Below, piece by piece: positions 5,549 to 5,590 of a DNA stretch of 5,590 nt (within the stretch, counting starts at the first letter, position 1; every line of letters starts with the position of its first letter). The DNA lies in the NCBI GenBank assembly GCA_900548365.1, contig URKM01000074.1, positions 1 through 5,590 on the forward strand. The letters are read 5' to 3'. Made by a program: the position numbers and the translations under genes. The DNA comes from an uncultured Collinsella sp. (lineage in GTDB: Bacteria; Actinomycetota; Coriobacteriia; Coriobacteriales; Coriobacteriaceae). A model generated the notes under the pieces. That model ran no database searches and was not told where the DNA came from. It saw nothing but the letters and a program-made list of their open reading frames with translations.

Positions 5549-5590
5549 GCGCGCCGGGTGAACCCGCGTCCGGCGCGCGCCGGACGCGCG
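5549..5590 (+). terminator. Probable operon terminator stem, cut by the window end
   Basis: Bases 5565-5588 are a perfect palindrome. It can fold as a 10-bp stem, 5565-5574 with 5579-5588, around the loop GCGC. A competing 9-bp stem pairs GCGCGCCGG (5549-5557) with CCGGCGCGC (5570-5578). Either lies 16-32 bases past the ATPase stop. A T-tract would confirm an intrinsic terminator but would fall at or beyond base 5590. Confidence 0.5.

Noticed and set aside
1..5590. Mobile element, CRISPR array, defence island or RNA gene
   Set aside because: No transposase, integrase, spaced repeats, tRNA-like or rRNA-like sequence was found; gene content is housekeeping plus a standard importer.

Overview
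This window looks like ordinary chromosomal DNA from a high-GC Gram-positive bacterium. The base composition is strongly GC-rich, codon third positions are mostly G or C, and Shine-Dalgarno sites are clear (GGAGG, GAGGAG). The substrate-binding component is a lipoprotein, and the transporter resembles amino-acid uptake systems of Gram-positive bacteria. My best guess is an actinobacterium of the Coriobacteriia type (relatives of Collinsella or Olsenella). That is an impression from protein style, not a demonstrated placement.

Layout. Positions 1-1274 (+) hold the 3' part of polA, with the complete polymerase domain of DNA polymerase I. Positions 1275-1411 are a convergent intergenic region with three hairpins; the middle one is a strong bidirectional terminator. 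Positions 1412-2242 (-) encode a Cof-type HAD-superfamily phosphatase. Positions 2243-2525 are a divergent intergenic region with a probable promoter for the phosphatase, an AT-rich patch, and a leader with a possible Shine-Dalgarno-masking structure. Positions 2526-5533 (+) are a three-gene amino-acid-type ABC importer operon: substrate-binding lipoprotein, permease, ATPase. Positions 5534-5590 contain a GC-rich palindrome that is probably the stem of the operon terminator, cut by the window edge.

How the genes work together. The binding protein appears to be exported by the Tat pathway and lipid-anchored outside the membrane. It would deliver ligand to a homodimer of the single permease, and the ATPase would power import. 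A long hairpin between the binding-protein and permease genes fits the common arrangement in which the binding protein is made in excess. polA and the phosphatase have no evident functional link to the transporter.

I found no mobile element, CRISPR array, tRNA or rRNA, and no evident new multi-gene system. The points most worth a second look are: (i) the binding protein seems to lack the acidic residue that normally holds the ligand amino group; (ii) the intercistronic hairpin; (iii) a possible RNA switch ahead of the binding-protein gene; (iv) a permease with about 150 extra N-terminal residues carrying three predicted membrane helices.
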